This document shows positions 14,856-23,157 of a stretch of DNA of 64,000 nucleotides, one piece after another. Source of the stretch: Bog-473 sp036268485 (GTDB taxonomy: Bacteria > Actinomycetota > Acidimicrobiia > Acidimicrobiales > RAAP-2); contig DATAUC010000042.1 in assembly GCA_036268485.1 (NCBI GenBank), forward strand, positions 124,001 through 188,000. The letters are read 5' to 3'. The position numbers and the translations under genes are program-made. How positions within the stretch are numbered: position 1 is the stretch's first letter; each line of letters begins with the position of its first letter. The notes under the pieces are model-generated. The model worked only from the letters and a program-made list of their open reading frames with translations. It was not told where the DNA came from and ran no database searches.

Positions 14856-17125
14856 AGGGCGGACCGTCGAGCTCGCCGGCGCAGCCCGATGGGGAGCACA
14901 CCGATGGCCAGGACCCCGGCGGCCAGGGCCACCACAGCCAGGTCGAGGTGCGGCGGGGCGAAGGTAAACGTGATGGTCGACCGGCCGGCTGGCACCTTCA
15001 CTTGCTCGTACACCTTGTCGTAGCTGCGGACCGGAACGTCGGTGCCGTTAACCGTGGCCTGCCATCCGGGCATGGTGAGCTCCCGCCGTATCAGGGCGCG
15101 CGAGGTGGGGCAGTCGACCGTGACGGCGGCGACGCCGTGGGGCTGGAGACGGCAGCCGCCACCGCGCACGGAGAAGATGGGTTCGGGGTGGGGCAGCTGG
15201 AACACGTCGAGGCTCGGGTCGGCAAAGACCAGTGGAAGATGCCGGCCCGAGGGCAGTGGCGGGAGGGTGGTCTGGGCGAAGGTGACGAGGTACTTGACGC
15301 CGGCATCCTCGAACGTCGTGATGTGCGCGAAAAACTCCTGCTCGGCGCTCACCCCGGTGGGGTCGCGCCGGAAATATCCATTGAAGACGGTGGGGACGGT
15401 ATTCGTATCGAGCTTCGTGGTGACGAAGGTCCCCCACACCTTGGGAACGGGGAGATCGTCGACATCGAGGGAGGACAGCCCGAAATAGGAGCCGTAGTCG
15501 GGCCCCAGTGGGCCGAAGCTGTAGTACCGATAGTTGCCGAGGTGGCGCTGGAGGAAACGCACCGAACTGGCGTCGATGTGGGCCGCCTTGGGGGCGGAGA
15601 ACTGGGGGATCACGAAGGCCCCCAGGGCATCGGCGGCCACCAGCGCCAGGAGGACCGCGATGCGGGCTCGTCCACGCCCGACCAGGGCGGCCAGGCCCAC
15701 CGCAGCGATGATGCCGAGGCCCCAGAGCAGTGAGCCCATGGCCCAGTCATTGGACGCCGGGGTGGACCGGATGTGGTCCAGGAGGTTGCCGGCCCCGATG
15801 TGGGCCATCACCACCAGGACCAGACCGCCCAGAGAGGCGCCGGCGATCCACCACCGGGGCAGGAGTCCCCGCACGATGTCGTCGAACCCGAAGGCGGCGA
15901 GCACGATGACGGCCAGCTCCCAGCTCGGGTTGGCGTAACGGAAAAAAGCCACGTCGTTCATGACGGGCAAGGCGTTGACGAGGTGTTGCACCGGGGCCAG
16001 GCCGTAGGTCCGTCCCATAGCCAGCGCCACCCACAGGACCAGGCCGATGCGCAGGATGCGGTGGCGCCGTCCGTAAAGGCCGATCAGCGCCAACACGACG
16101 AAGGCGGCCGTGAGGTAGCCGCCCGTGCTGCCCCACACCATGGTCAGCACACCCGACTTGTCGTTGCTCGAGAAGGCGTTGATGGGCCCGTACACATAAG
16201 GCGTGATGGCTTGGGCCAGCGCGGCGTGGGGCACCGAGGCGCTGCCGAACATGCCGTTGTGCGGTCCGACGTCGGCCACAGGGACGTAGTCGGCGAAGGC
16301 CACGATGATGGGGGCCGCCAGCAACGCGCCAGCCACGCCACCTTGGGCCACCTTAAGCAGCAGGCGCCACCAGTCGCCCCGGAGGGTGATGGCCCGGGCG
16401 ACCACCCAGACGGCGGCCAGGAGACCGTCGATGTACGCCGTCTCGGGGAACCCGGCATAGAGCGAGGCGGCCAGCGCGATGGCGATGGTGCACCACCCCA
16501 GAGGTCGGCGCGATTGCACGGCATCGACCGCCATCTCGCAGCCCAGCAGCAGCAAGGGTAGGAAGCACACCGGATTGGTCGGCGCGTGGGAGAACCAGGC
16601 GTAGGTCCCGTTCAGGGCGAAGGCGATAGCGCCCGCCACCGCCGCCGGCCGGCCCAGCCGGAGGCGGACGAGCAAGAAATAGGTGCTCAGTCCGGCCACC
16701 AGCTCGACGAGGGCATGGGAGTAGACCTGCCCGTCCGCTAAGTAGAGGAGCAAGGTGGGTGGAAAGAATGCGGCGGCCTGCATCTCGCTGGCCAGGGGCG
16801 CGCCCAGCCCTTCGAACGGGTTCCACCACGGCACGTGTCCGTGGAACCAGTCCAGGGCGACCAGGTGGCCGAGCGTCTGGGCCGTGATGCCGTTGTTGGG
16901 GTCGGTGGCCACCGCACCGTTGAACACACCCGCCTTGGTGACCTCCCCGATGCCCGAAATGAGGTTGAGCGGGTCGGGGTTGAAGATGTGCAACAGGTAG
17001 AGCGCGTTGCCGGCCAGGACGGCCCCCACAATGATGAGGACGGGCCAGCGATGAGGCGACCGGATCAGGCGTTGCCCCATCGTGGGCGCTTCGGGGGCCG
17101 CGGGAGTGCTCGGGGGGGCAAGCAT
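14852..17125 (-). CDS. YfhO-like large polytopic membrane protein
   Basis: 757 residues with about a dozen hydrophobic helices followed by a soluble extracytoplasmic C-terminal region and one last helix. The first loop has the family pattern: VALDWFHGHVPWWNPFEGLGAPL, then FFPPTLLLYL. YfhO proteins are GT-C-type membrane proteins; characterised members help glycosylate lipoteichoic acid, so a role in envelope glycosylation is likely but inferred. It is encoded alone, opposite mfd. A second relative begins at 62768. A TAGCCT hexamer twelve bases before the ATG may be the -10. Confidence 0.85.
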   Translation of the reverse strand: MLAPPSTPAAPEAPTMGQRLIRSPHRWPVLIIVGAVLAGNALYLLHIFNPDPLNLISGIGEVTKAGVFNGAVATDPNNGITAQTLGHLVALDWFHGHVPWWNPFEGLGAPLASEMQAAAFFPPTLLLYLADGQVYSHALVELVAGLSTYFLLVRLRLGRPAAVAGAIAFALNGTYAWFSHAPTNPVCFLPLLLLGCEMAVDAVQSRRPLGWCTIAIALAASLYAGFPETAYIDGLLAAVWVVARAITLRGDWWRLLLKVAQGGVAGALLAAPIIVAFADYVPVADVGPHNGMFGSASVPHAALAQAITPYVYGPINAFSSNDKSGVLTMVWGSTGGYLTAAFVVLALIGLYGRRHRILRIGLVLWVALAMGRTYGLAPVQHLVNALPVMNDVAFFRYANPSWELAVIVLAAFGFDDIVRGLLPRWWIAGASLGGLVLVVMAHIGAGNLLDHIRSTPASNDWAMGSLLWGLGIIAAVGLAALVGRGRARIAVLLALVAADALGAFVIPQFSAPKAAHIDASSVRFLQRHLGNYRYYSFGPLGPDYGSYFGLSSLDVDDLPVPKVWGTFVTTKLDTNTVPTVFNGYFRRDPTGVSAEQEFFAHITTFEDAGVKYLVTFAQTTLPPLPSGRHLPLVFADPSLDVFQLPHPEPIFSVRGGGCRLQPHGVAAVTVDCPTSRALIRRELTMPGWQATVNGTDVPVRSYDKVYEQVKVPAGRSTITFTFAPPHLDLAVVALAAGVLAIGVLPIGLRRRARRSAL

Positions 17126-17137
17126 CGGTCCGGCCCA

Positions 17138-17143
17138 AGGCTA
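17138..17143 (-). promoter_or_regulatory. Putative -10 (TAGCCT) for the YfhO-like gene
   Basis: Minus-strand TAGCCT ends twelve bases before ATG 17125, allowing a leader of about five bases. The facing plus-strand promoter of the chaperone gene lies 85 bases away. Confidence 0.35.
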
Positions 17144-17228
17144 TGTGATGCGGGCGGGGACACCGGGGTGCTCATGTCGGAAAGCCCTGATCACATGGCC
17201 CGATTCCGGGTCTCACAGGCCCACCTTG

Positions 17229-17234
17229 TAGAGT
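17229..17234 (+). promoter_or_regulatory. Putative -10 (TAGAGT) for the SurA-like gene
   Basis: TAGAGT ends nine bases before GTG 17244. No Shine-Dalgarno is present in the GC-rich spacer. Confidence 0.4.
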
Positions 17235-17243
17235 GCGCGGCGC

Positions 17244-18395
17244 GTGAAACGACTCCTCGTTCTCCTCATCGTGCTGGCCGGCGGCCTGGCCGCGGCGGCC
17301 TTCACCGTGCCCACCAATGCCGCCGTCGTAAACGGCACCACCATCACGCAGAACCAGCTGAACAACGACGTCACGGCCGTCGCCAACAGCCTCGACTACC
17401 AGTGCTTCCTGAGCGCCGAGGAACTGGTCGGCAGCAACGGCGCATCAGCGCTCCCCGCGGTCGATGGCGTGAACCAGTCGGCCACGGATCCGAACCATTC
17501 GGCCATCACCGCCGCCTTCGTCGGGACCTACCTCGACACCGAGATCGGGCAGCAGGTGGCCATCGACCTGGCCGCCCAGCGGCACCTCGTCCCAACCGCG
17601 GCTGACCTCACGACGGCGCGCGCCGCGCTGAAGGCGCAGATCACCGCCGTCTTCCAGGACGTGGGTGAAACGCAGGTCTGCGCGCTGACCCAACTCCCGA
17701 CGGCCGCCGAGGTGCTCACGTCCATGCCGGCGGCGTTCATTGCACGCACGATCGCCTTCGACGCCTCGGTGACCCTGCTGGAGGAGTCCTACTCCGGCTA
17801 TGGCACCAAGACCGCCGGCTTGGAGCGCTACTTCGAGGTCCACAAGGCGCAGTTCGACAATGCCTGCTTCACGGTGGCGCAGTACACCAGCGCGGCGGCG
17901 GCTCAGGCCGACGCGGCCAAGGCCAAAGCGGGGACGCCCTTCGCCACCCTGGCGGCGGCCCAGCCCGGCGGCGGCCCGCAGGGTTGTTTCATCCTGGCCG
18001 GTATCTCCGCCTCGCTTCCGGCCGGCACCAACCTGGCTTCCCTGCCGCTCAATACGGTGTCGGCGCCCATCGCCGAAGGCAGCGCGTATCTGCTGGTCGA
18101 GATCACCGCCAGGATGCCGACCCCCTTCGCCAGCGCCAAGTCCGAAGTGCTGGGTGCCGTGCAGAGTGCCGGAGCGACCAAGGCCCGCACGGCCATCATG
18201 GTGGACGAGGCCAAAGCTTCGGTCTCCGTCGATCCGCGTTACGGCACTTGGAGTGCCAAGCAGTCTCATATTCTGACGCCTACGCCGCCCCTGACGGCCG
18301 ACACGCTGAACCCCGACGTCAACACGCAGCAGACCGCCGCGGCCGCGCCCGCTTCCGGCGCCACGCTGGTACCGCCCTCCGGGCAAGCGGGATAA
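17244..18395 (+). CDS. Exported SurA/PpiC-like protein with a degenerate parvulin region
   Basis: 383 residues. An N-terminal signal or anchor (about residues 4-26) leads directly into AAVVNGTTITQNQLNND, the SurA-N start seen in exported parvulin-type foldases. The middle is helical, and residues about 210-300 resemble a parvulin fold (FDNACFTVAQY onwards, GPQGCFILAG, PIAEGSAYLLVEIT) but lack the canonical catalytic pattern of active parvulins. The C-terminal tail is Ala/Thr/Pro-rich. It probably acts as an extracytoplasmic chaperone; catalytic activity is doubtful. It sits directly upstream of mazG with a three-base gap. Confidence 0.75.
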   Translation: MKRLLVLLIVLAGGLAAAAFTVPTNAAVVNGTTITQNQLNNDVTAVANSLDYQCFLSAEELVGSNGASALPAVDGVNQSATDPNHSAITAAFVGTYLDTEIGQQVAIDLAAQRHLVPTAADLTTARAALKAQITAVFQDVGETQVCALTQLPTAAEVLTSMPAAFIARTIAFDASVTLLEESYSGYGTKTAGLERYFEVHKAQFDNACFTVAQYTSAAAAQADAAKAKAGTPFATLAAAQPGGGPQGCFILAGISASLPAGTNLASLPLNTVSAPIAEGSAYLLVEITARMPTPFASAKSEVLGAVQSAGATKARTAIMVDEAKASVSVDPRYGTWSAKQSHILTPTPPLTADTLNPDVNTQQTAAAAPASGATLVPPSGQAG

Positions 18396-18398
18396 CGG

Positions 18399-19826
18399 GT
18401 GGGACGGCCTCGTCCCCACATCACGGTGGTCGGCCTCGGCCCGGCTGGGCCCTCCTATCTGAGCGCTGGGGTCTCCGAGTTGGCCGCGCTGGCCCCCATG
18501 GTCTTCGTGCGCACTGAACGCCATCCTGCGGTGGCCGCGCTCGGCGCCGTCGAGTCATTCGACCATCTGTACGACGAGGGCCAGTCGTTCGAAGAGGTCT
18601 ACCGGGCCATTGTCGAGGCGGTGGTGGCCGCCGCCGTGGCCCAAGCCCCCGAACCCGTCCTCTATGCCGTGCCCGGCTCGCCGCTGGTGGCCGAGCGCAC
18701 GGTCGAGCTGCTTCGCCGTGACGACCGGGCCGAGGTGACCATCGTGCCGGCGCTGTCCTTCTTGGATCTGGCCTGGGAGCGTCTCGGCCTCGACCCTCTG
18801 AGTGCGGGGATTCGCTTGGTCGATGCCGAGCACTTCGGTACCACGGTGACCGATGAGGCCGGGCCGTTCCTAGTGGCCCAGTGCTGGTCGCCCTCGCTGC
18901 TGTCGGACATCAAGCTGTCGGTGGATGATGAGGCCGGCGAGTTGCCCGACGTGGTGCTGCTGCACCATCTGGGACTCGACGACGAGCAAATAGTTTCGGT
19001 GCCCTGGTGGGACCTGGACCGCACGGTGGCGGCCGATCACCTCACGTCGCTCTACATCCCGGCGCTGCCCCGGGAGGCCCGGGTGGTGCGCGAGATGGCC
19101 CGGTTGGAGGATCTGGTCCTCACCCTGCGCGAACGGTGCCCCTGGGATCGGGTGCAAACCCACGCCACTCTCATGCCGCACCTGGTCGAGGAGTCCTACG
19201 AGGTGCTCGATGCCCTGCACGATTTCACCGCGGTCGAGGAGGGAACCGAAGGCCGCAGCGAAGCGTCGGCTCATCTGGCCGAGGAACTGGGTGACCTCCT
19301 CTTCCAGATCGTGTTCCACGCCCGCTTGGCTCAGGAGGAAGGCCGCTTCACCCTGGCCGACGTGGCCCGGGGGGTGCACGACAAGCTGGTGCACCGTCAC
19401 CCCCACGTCTTCGCCGACGTCACCGCCGAGACGGCCGACGCCGTGGTCAGCAACTGGGAGGCCATTAAGAAGGCGGAGAAGGGACGGACCAGCGTGACCG
19501 AGGGCATCCCGGCCAGCCTGCCAGCGCTCCTCCTGGCCACGAAGCTGCAACGGAAGGCCACCTCGGTGGGACTGGTAGCCACCGAGGCTGATCTGGCGCA
19601 GCGCCTGGCTGCCCTGGAGAGGCAAGGCGCAGAGGGACGTGATGGCGCCGATGACGCGCTGGCTGACGGCGTGGGCGCCAACGAGCAGGCGGTGGGTGAA
19701 TTGCTCTTTGCCGTGGCCGATCTGTCCCGGCGGCTGGGGATTGACCCCGAGCAGGCGTTGCGCTCGGTGGCGCTCACCTTCCGGGACCGCGTGGTGGCGC
19801 AGGAGGCGGCGATCGACGGCGCCTGA
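18399..19826 (+). CDS. mazG: MazG nucleotide pyrophosphohydrolase fused to a tetrapyrrole-methylase-like domain
   Basis: 475 residues. The N-terminal half (about 1-220) is a SAM-methylase fold with the VVGLGPAGPSYLSAG and YAVPGSPLVAERTVELL motifs, as in Bacillus YabN. The C-terminal half is MazG: CPWDRVQTHATLMPHLVEESYEVLDAL, the EELGDLLFQIVFHA metal-binding helix, VHRHPHVF and WEAIKKAEK. MazG hydrolyses noncanonical NTPs to NMPs. A roughly 50-residue acidic insertion lies near the C-terminus. The fusion is known in Firmicutes and some actinobacteria; the methylase substrate is unknown. GTG 18399 follows the upstream gene closely and may be coupled. Confidence 0.92.
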   Translation: MGRPRPHITVVGLGPAGPSYLSAGVSELAALAPMVFVRTERHPAVAALGAVESFDHLYDEGQSFEEVYRAIVEAVVAAAVAQAPEPVLYAVPGSPLVAERTVELLRRDDRAEVTIVPALSFLDLAWERLGLDPLSAGIRLVDAEHFGTTVTDEAGPFLVAQCWSPSLLSDIKLSVDDEAGELPDVVLLHHLGLDDEQIVSVPWWDLDRTVAADHLTSLYIPALPREARVVREMARLEDLVLTLRERCPWDRVQTHATLMPHLVEESYEVLDALHDFTAVEEGTEGRSEASAHLAEELGDLLFQIVFHARLAQEEGRFTLADVARGVHDKLVHRHPHVFADVTAETADAVVSNWEAIKKAEKGRTSVTEGIPASLPALLLATKLQRKATSVGLVATEADLAQRLAALERQGAEGRDGADDALADGVGANEQAVGELLFAVADLSRRLGIDPEQALRSVALTFRDRVVAQEAAIDGA

Positions 19827-19856
19827 GGCGTCCGCAATCGCCCCAGGTGCACCAAC

Positions 19857-19862
19857 TAACCT
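19857..19862 (+). promoter_or_regulatory. Putative -10 (TAACCT) for eno
   Basis: TAACCT predicts a start near 19869 and a leader of about 39 nt carrying the Shine-Dalgarno GAGGGAG (19894-19900) before GTG 19908. Unlike most promoters here, this one gives a leadered mRNA. Confidence 0.45.
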
Positions 19863-19907
19863 GGTGAGCCGGTGTCCAACCAGGGTCGACGCCGAGGGAG
19901 TGATGTC

Positions 19908-21188
19908 GTGAGCGCCATTGAGCACGTGATCGGCCGGGAGGTGCTTGACTCCCGGGGCAATCCGACCGTCGAAGCGGAGGTACTGCTTGACTCCGGCGCG
20001 CGCGGGCGGGCCATTGCGCCGTCCGGCGCTTCCACCGGCATACGCGAAGCAGTCGAGTTGCGCGACGGCGGTGACCGCTTCAGCGGTAAGGGCGTGTGGA
20101 ATGCGGTCAGCCACGTGAACGGGGAGATCGCCGACGCGCTGGAAGGCCTTGACGCGCTGGATCAACGCGGCGTCGACTTCACCATGATCGATCTGGATGG
20201 CACACCCGACAAGGGACGGCTCGGCGCCAACGCCGTGCTGGCCGTGTCCCTGGCCAACGCCAAGGCGGTGGCCGATGAACTCGGTCTTCCGCTGTACCGG
20301 TCGATCGGGGGCAGCAACGCCCACGTGCTCCCGGTGCCCATGCTCAACGTGGTCAACGGGGGCGCCCACGCCAACAACTCCATCGACTTCCAGGAGTTCA
20401 TGCTGATGCCGGTGGGCGCCGCCTCGTTCAGCGAGGCGCTGCGCTGGGGCACCGAGACGTACCACGCCCTTCGCACCATGCTGGCCGAGCGTGGCCTTGC
20501 CACCGCGGTCGGCGACGAGGGCGGCTTCGCGCCGGATCTGCCGGCCAACGAGGATGCGGTCAAATTCCTGCTGGAGGCCATCGAGCGTGCCGGCCGGGTG
20601 CCCGGTGAAGAGATCGCCATCGCCATGGACCCGGCCACCAGCGAGCTGTGGGACAACGGCTCCTACGAGCTGAGTGGGGAAGGCCGGAAACTCAGTTCAG
20701 CCGAGCTGGTCGACTACTGGGTCGATCTGGTCTCGCGCTATCCCATCGTGTCGATTGAGGACGGGATGGCCGAAGAAGACTGGGACGGCTGGGCCGCCCT
20801 GACCAAGGCCATCGGAAACAAGGTGCAGTTGGTGGGCGACGACGTCTTCGTCACCAATGTGTCGCTACTCGAACGGGGCATTGAGGAGGGCGTGGCCAAC
20901 GCCATTCTGGTCAAGCTCAACCAGATCGGCACGCTGACCGAAACTTGCGAGGCCGTGGCGCTGGCTAACCGCGCCTCGTATGCGGCTGTGATCTCGCATC
21001 GCTCCGGCGAGACCGAGGACACGACCATCGCCGATCTCGCCGTGGCGCTCAACGCCGGCCAGATCAAGACCGGCGCGCCGGCCCGATCCGACCGGGTGGC
21101 CAAGTACAACCAGCTGCTGCGCATTGAAGAGGACCTCGGAGCGTCGGCCCGGTTCCTGGGTCGGGCCGCCCTGTCGAGTGGTTCGTGA
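19908..21188 (+). CDS. eno: Enolase (phosphopyruvate hydratase)
   Basis: 426 residues, full length. Converts 2-phosphoglycerate to phosphoenolpyruvate in glycolysis. Motifs include VLDSRGNPTVE, GASTGIREAVELRDG, the VGDEGGFAPDL loop, SIEDGMAEEDW, VGDDVFVTN, VKLNQIGTLTE with the catalytic Lys, and the signature SHRSGETEDTTIADLAVAL. GTG 19908 is preferred over in-frame upstream codons because of GAGGGAG eight bases before it. It heads the conserved actinobacterial run eno-divIC-DUF501-ppx, whose members here all overlap by 4 bases. Confidence 0.98.
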   Translation: MSAIEHVIGREVLDSRGNPTVEAEVLLDSGARGRAIAPSGASTGIREAVELRDGGDRFSGKGVWNAVSHVNGEIADALEGLDALDQRGVDFTMIDLDGTPDKGRLGANAVLAVSLANAKAVADELGLPLYRSIGGSNAHVLPVPMLNVVNGGAHANNSIDFQEFMLMPVGAASFSEALRWGTETYHALRTMLAERGLATAVGDEGGFAPDLPANEDAVKFLLEAIERAGRVPGEEIAIAMDPATSELWDNGSYELSGEGRKLSSAELVDYWVDLVSRYPIVSIEDGMAEEDWDGWAALTKAIGNKVQLVGDDVFVTNVSLLERGIEEGVANAILVKLNQIGTLTETCEAVALANRASYAAVISHRSGETEDTTIADLAVALNAGQIKTGAPARSDRVAKYNQLLRIEEDLGASARFLGRAALSSGS

Positions 21189-21673
21189 TGGCGCCGTCCA
21201 CCACTCCGAGCAGGAAGGAACGACACCACTCACGTGATGTGCGGCGGACCCGCCTGATCCTGATCGGTGGCACCGTGCTCTCCGCCGTCATCCTGGTGGC
21301 CTGGTTCCCGGTCAGTTCCCTGTACCACCAGCACGCGGCGCTGGCCTCGGCCAGCGAGCAACTGGCCCAACTGCACCACGAGGACGCCGCCCTGGCGCAA
21401 GAGCGGGCCAAGCTGAGCGACTCGTCGGAGATCGGGCGCATCGCCCGTCAGCAGTACCAGCTGGTCAGCCCGGGGCAGCAGGCCTTTGCCGTCCTGCCGC
21501 CGACCGGTGCCGCCACGACGGGCACCCCCTACGCCGGCGATCCCGGCTTGAGCACACCGTCAGCGCCCTCAGGCACCTCCGAGCTGGCCCCCGCCGCGGG
21601 CGCCACGCACAAGACGACCGCCCCGCCGAGCACGCTCGATCGAATGGTGCGCGCCCTCGAATTCTGGCGTTGA
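21185..21673 (+). CDS. DivIC/FtsB-like septum-formation initiator
   Basis: 162 residues. One membrane helix (about 25-45, RLILIGGTVLSAVILVAWF) is followed by a short coiled coil (about 50-80, HQHAALASASEQLAQLHHEDAALAQERAKL), then IGRIARQQYQLVSPGQQAF, the conserved end of the FtsB/DivIC fold, and a low-complexity Pro/Thr/Ala tail. FtsB/DivIC proteins bridge the divisome with FtsL and FtsQ. The position directly after eno is the conserved one. GTG 21185 overlaps the eno stop as GTGA; ATG 21188 is also possible. Confidence 0.88.
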   Translation: MMAPSTTPSRKERHHSRDVRRTRLILIGGTVLSAVILVAWFPVSSLYHQHAALASASEQLAQLHHEDAALAQERAKLSDSSEIGRIARQQYQLVSPGQQAFAVLPPTGAATTGTPYAGDPGLSTPSAPSGTSELAPAAGATHKTTAPPSTLDRMVRALEFWR

Positions 21674-22149
21674 GACTCGAGCCCTCGGCGCACGACAATG
21701 CGCTGGTCAGCGAGCTTCTGGGCCGGACGCCGGCCGGGCAGTTCACGGTTCCGGTGCGCCGACCCGGCGGCCAGCCCATGGTGATCGCCAACGCACCGCT
21801 GCTGCGCGACGGAACGCCGATGCCCACCCGCTACTGGCTGGTGGATCCCCAGATCCGCACCGAGGTGGGACGGCTCGAAGCAGCGGGTGGCGTCCGGGAG
21901 GCCGAGGCGGCCATTGATGCGGGGGAGCTGGCGCTGGCTCACGAGCGCTACGCCGCCGAGCGCGATGCGCTGATTCGGGCCGACTGGGCCGGGCCCCGCC
22001 CGAGCGGCGGCGTGGGAGGGACCCGTCAAGGGGTCAAATGCCTGCACGCCCACGTGGCGTGGTGGTTGGCCGGGGGCGACGATCCGGTGGGCGCCTGGGC
22101 GGCGGCCCGGCTCGGGCTGGCCCGCCCGTGTGATAGTCCGTCGCCATGA
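21670..22149 (+). CDS. DUF501 family protein
   Basis: 159 residues. Recognised as DUF501 from context between divIC and ppx and from VPVRRPGGQPMVIANAPLLRDGTPMPTRYWLVDP, and the C-terminal GVKCLHAHVAWWLAGGDDPVG block with conserved Cys and His. The function is unknown; the conserved Cys/His pair could bind metal, which is only inference. TTG 21670 overlaps the preceding TGA (TTGA), and its own stop overlaps ppx as ATGA, so all four genes look translationally coupled. Confidence 0.9.
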   Translation: MRLEPSAHDNALVSELLGRTPAGQFTVPVRRPGGQPMVIANAPLLRDGTPMPTRYWLVDPQIRTEVGRLEAAGGVREAEAAIDAGELALAHERYAAERDALIRADWAGPRPSGGVGGTRQGVKCLHAHVAWWLAGGDDPVGAWAAARLGLARPCDSPSP

Positions 22150-23072
22150 CAGGGCACGACGCCACTGCGGCCATCGACTGCGGCACCAACTCCACCAGGC
22201 TCCTCATCGTGGGGGCCGATGGCACGGTGCGGACCCGGCAGATGCGCATCACCCGGCTCGGTCAGGGTGTCGACGCCACCAACACACTGTCTCCGGCGGC
22301 TCTGACGCGCACGCTCGATGTGCTGCGGGACTACCGGGTCGCCATGGACGCCGAAGGGGTGGGCCGGGCCCGCCTGGTGGCCACGTCGGCCGTGCGCGAC
22401 GCCACCAACGGTGAAGATTTCCTGCGGGCGGCCTCAGAGGTCACCCGGTGCCAGGCCGAGCTCCTGCCCGGCGACGAGGAGGGCCGCCTGGCTTTCCGGG
22501 GCGCCACGGCGGATCTGGACGCGGCCGAGGGTGACGATGTGGTGGTCGACATCGGTGGCGGTTCGACCGAGCTCATCACCGAGAGCAACGGGGCCATACG
22601 CGCCGTCTCCCTGCAGCTGGGCTGCGTGCGCCTATCCGAGCGGTACCAGTTGCAGGATCCACCGCCCGCCGCCGATCACGCCGGGGCCGTGACCGCCATT
22701 GAGGCCGAACTCGACCGGGCCGTCAGCGAGGTCCCCGAACTCGTCGGCCGGCGCCCCGGCGGCCGCCTCATCGGTCTGGCCGGCACCGTCTCGACATTGG
22801 CCGCGTTGGATCTCGGCCTGGTCACCTACGACCGCTCCCGTGTGCACCACGCCGTGCTCTCCGGCGATGCGGTAGCTCGCTGGTGCACCGTGCTCGGCGC
22901 CGAGACAGCGGCCGAGCGCGCCACCCGTCCCGGCATGCTCGAGGGGCGCCAGGACGTCATCGTGGGCGGCGCCCTGGTCTTGCGTCAGGTGATGGAGCGC
23001 CTCGGCTTCGCGTCCTGTCTTGTCTCCGAATCCGACATCCTCGACGGCCTCATTGAGTCCCTGCAGGACTGA
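22146..23072 (+). CDS. ppx: Ppx/GppA-family exopolyphosphatase
   Basis: 308 residues, the short actinobacterial Ppx form comprising only the two ASKHA domains. Seen are the phosphate-1 loop AIDCGTNSTRLLI, VATSAVRDATNGEDFL, the second loop VVDIGGGSTELI, and GLAGTVSTLAALDL. It removes terminal phosphate from polyphosphate or converts pppGpp to ppGpp; the short form cannot be resolved by sequence alone. It ends the eno operon. The following 85 bases hold the promoter of the next glycosyltransferase gene. Confidence 0.93.
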   Translation: MTGHDATAAIDCGTNSTRLLIVGADGTVRTRQMRITRLGQGVDATNTLSPAALTRTLDVLRDYRVAMDAEGVGRARLVATSAVRDATNGEDFLRAASEVTRCQAELLPGDEEGRLAFRGATADLDAAEGDDVVVDIGGGSTELITESNGAIRAVSLQLGCVRLSERYQLQDPPPAADHAGAVTAIEAELDRAVSEVPELVGRRPGGRLIGLAGTVSTLAALDLGLVTYDRSRVHHAVLSGDAVARWCTVLGAETAAERATRPGMLEGRQDVIVGGALVLRQVMERLGFASCLVSESDILDGLIESLQD

Positions 23073-23145
23073 ATTCCCTGGTCAAGAGGGGTATCGGCTC
23101 ACACCGGGATGCGAAAGAGAGGACCAGCCGGCGGGCCCTCAATGC

Positions 23146-23151
23146 TAGCCT
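23146..23151 (+). promoter_or_regulatory. Putative -10 (TAGCCT) for the double-GT2 gene
   Basis: TAGCCT ends six bases before GTG 23158, the spacing expected for a leaderless mRNA. No Shine-Dalgarno is present. Confidence 0.5.
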
Positions 23152-23157
23152 TGTGCG

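Noticed and set aside
14821..14900. Rho-independent terminator between mfd and the YfhO-like gene
   Set aside because: The stops overlap and no hairpin plus T-run is visible.
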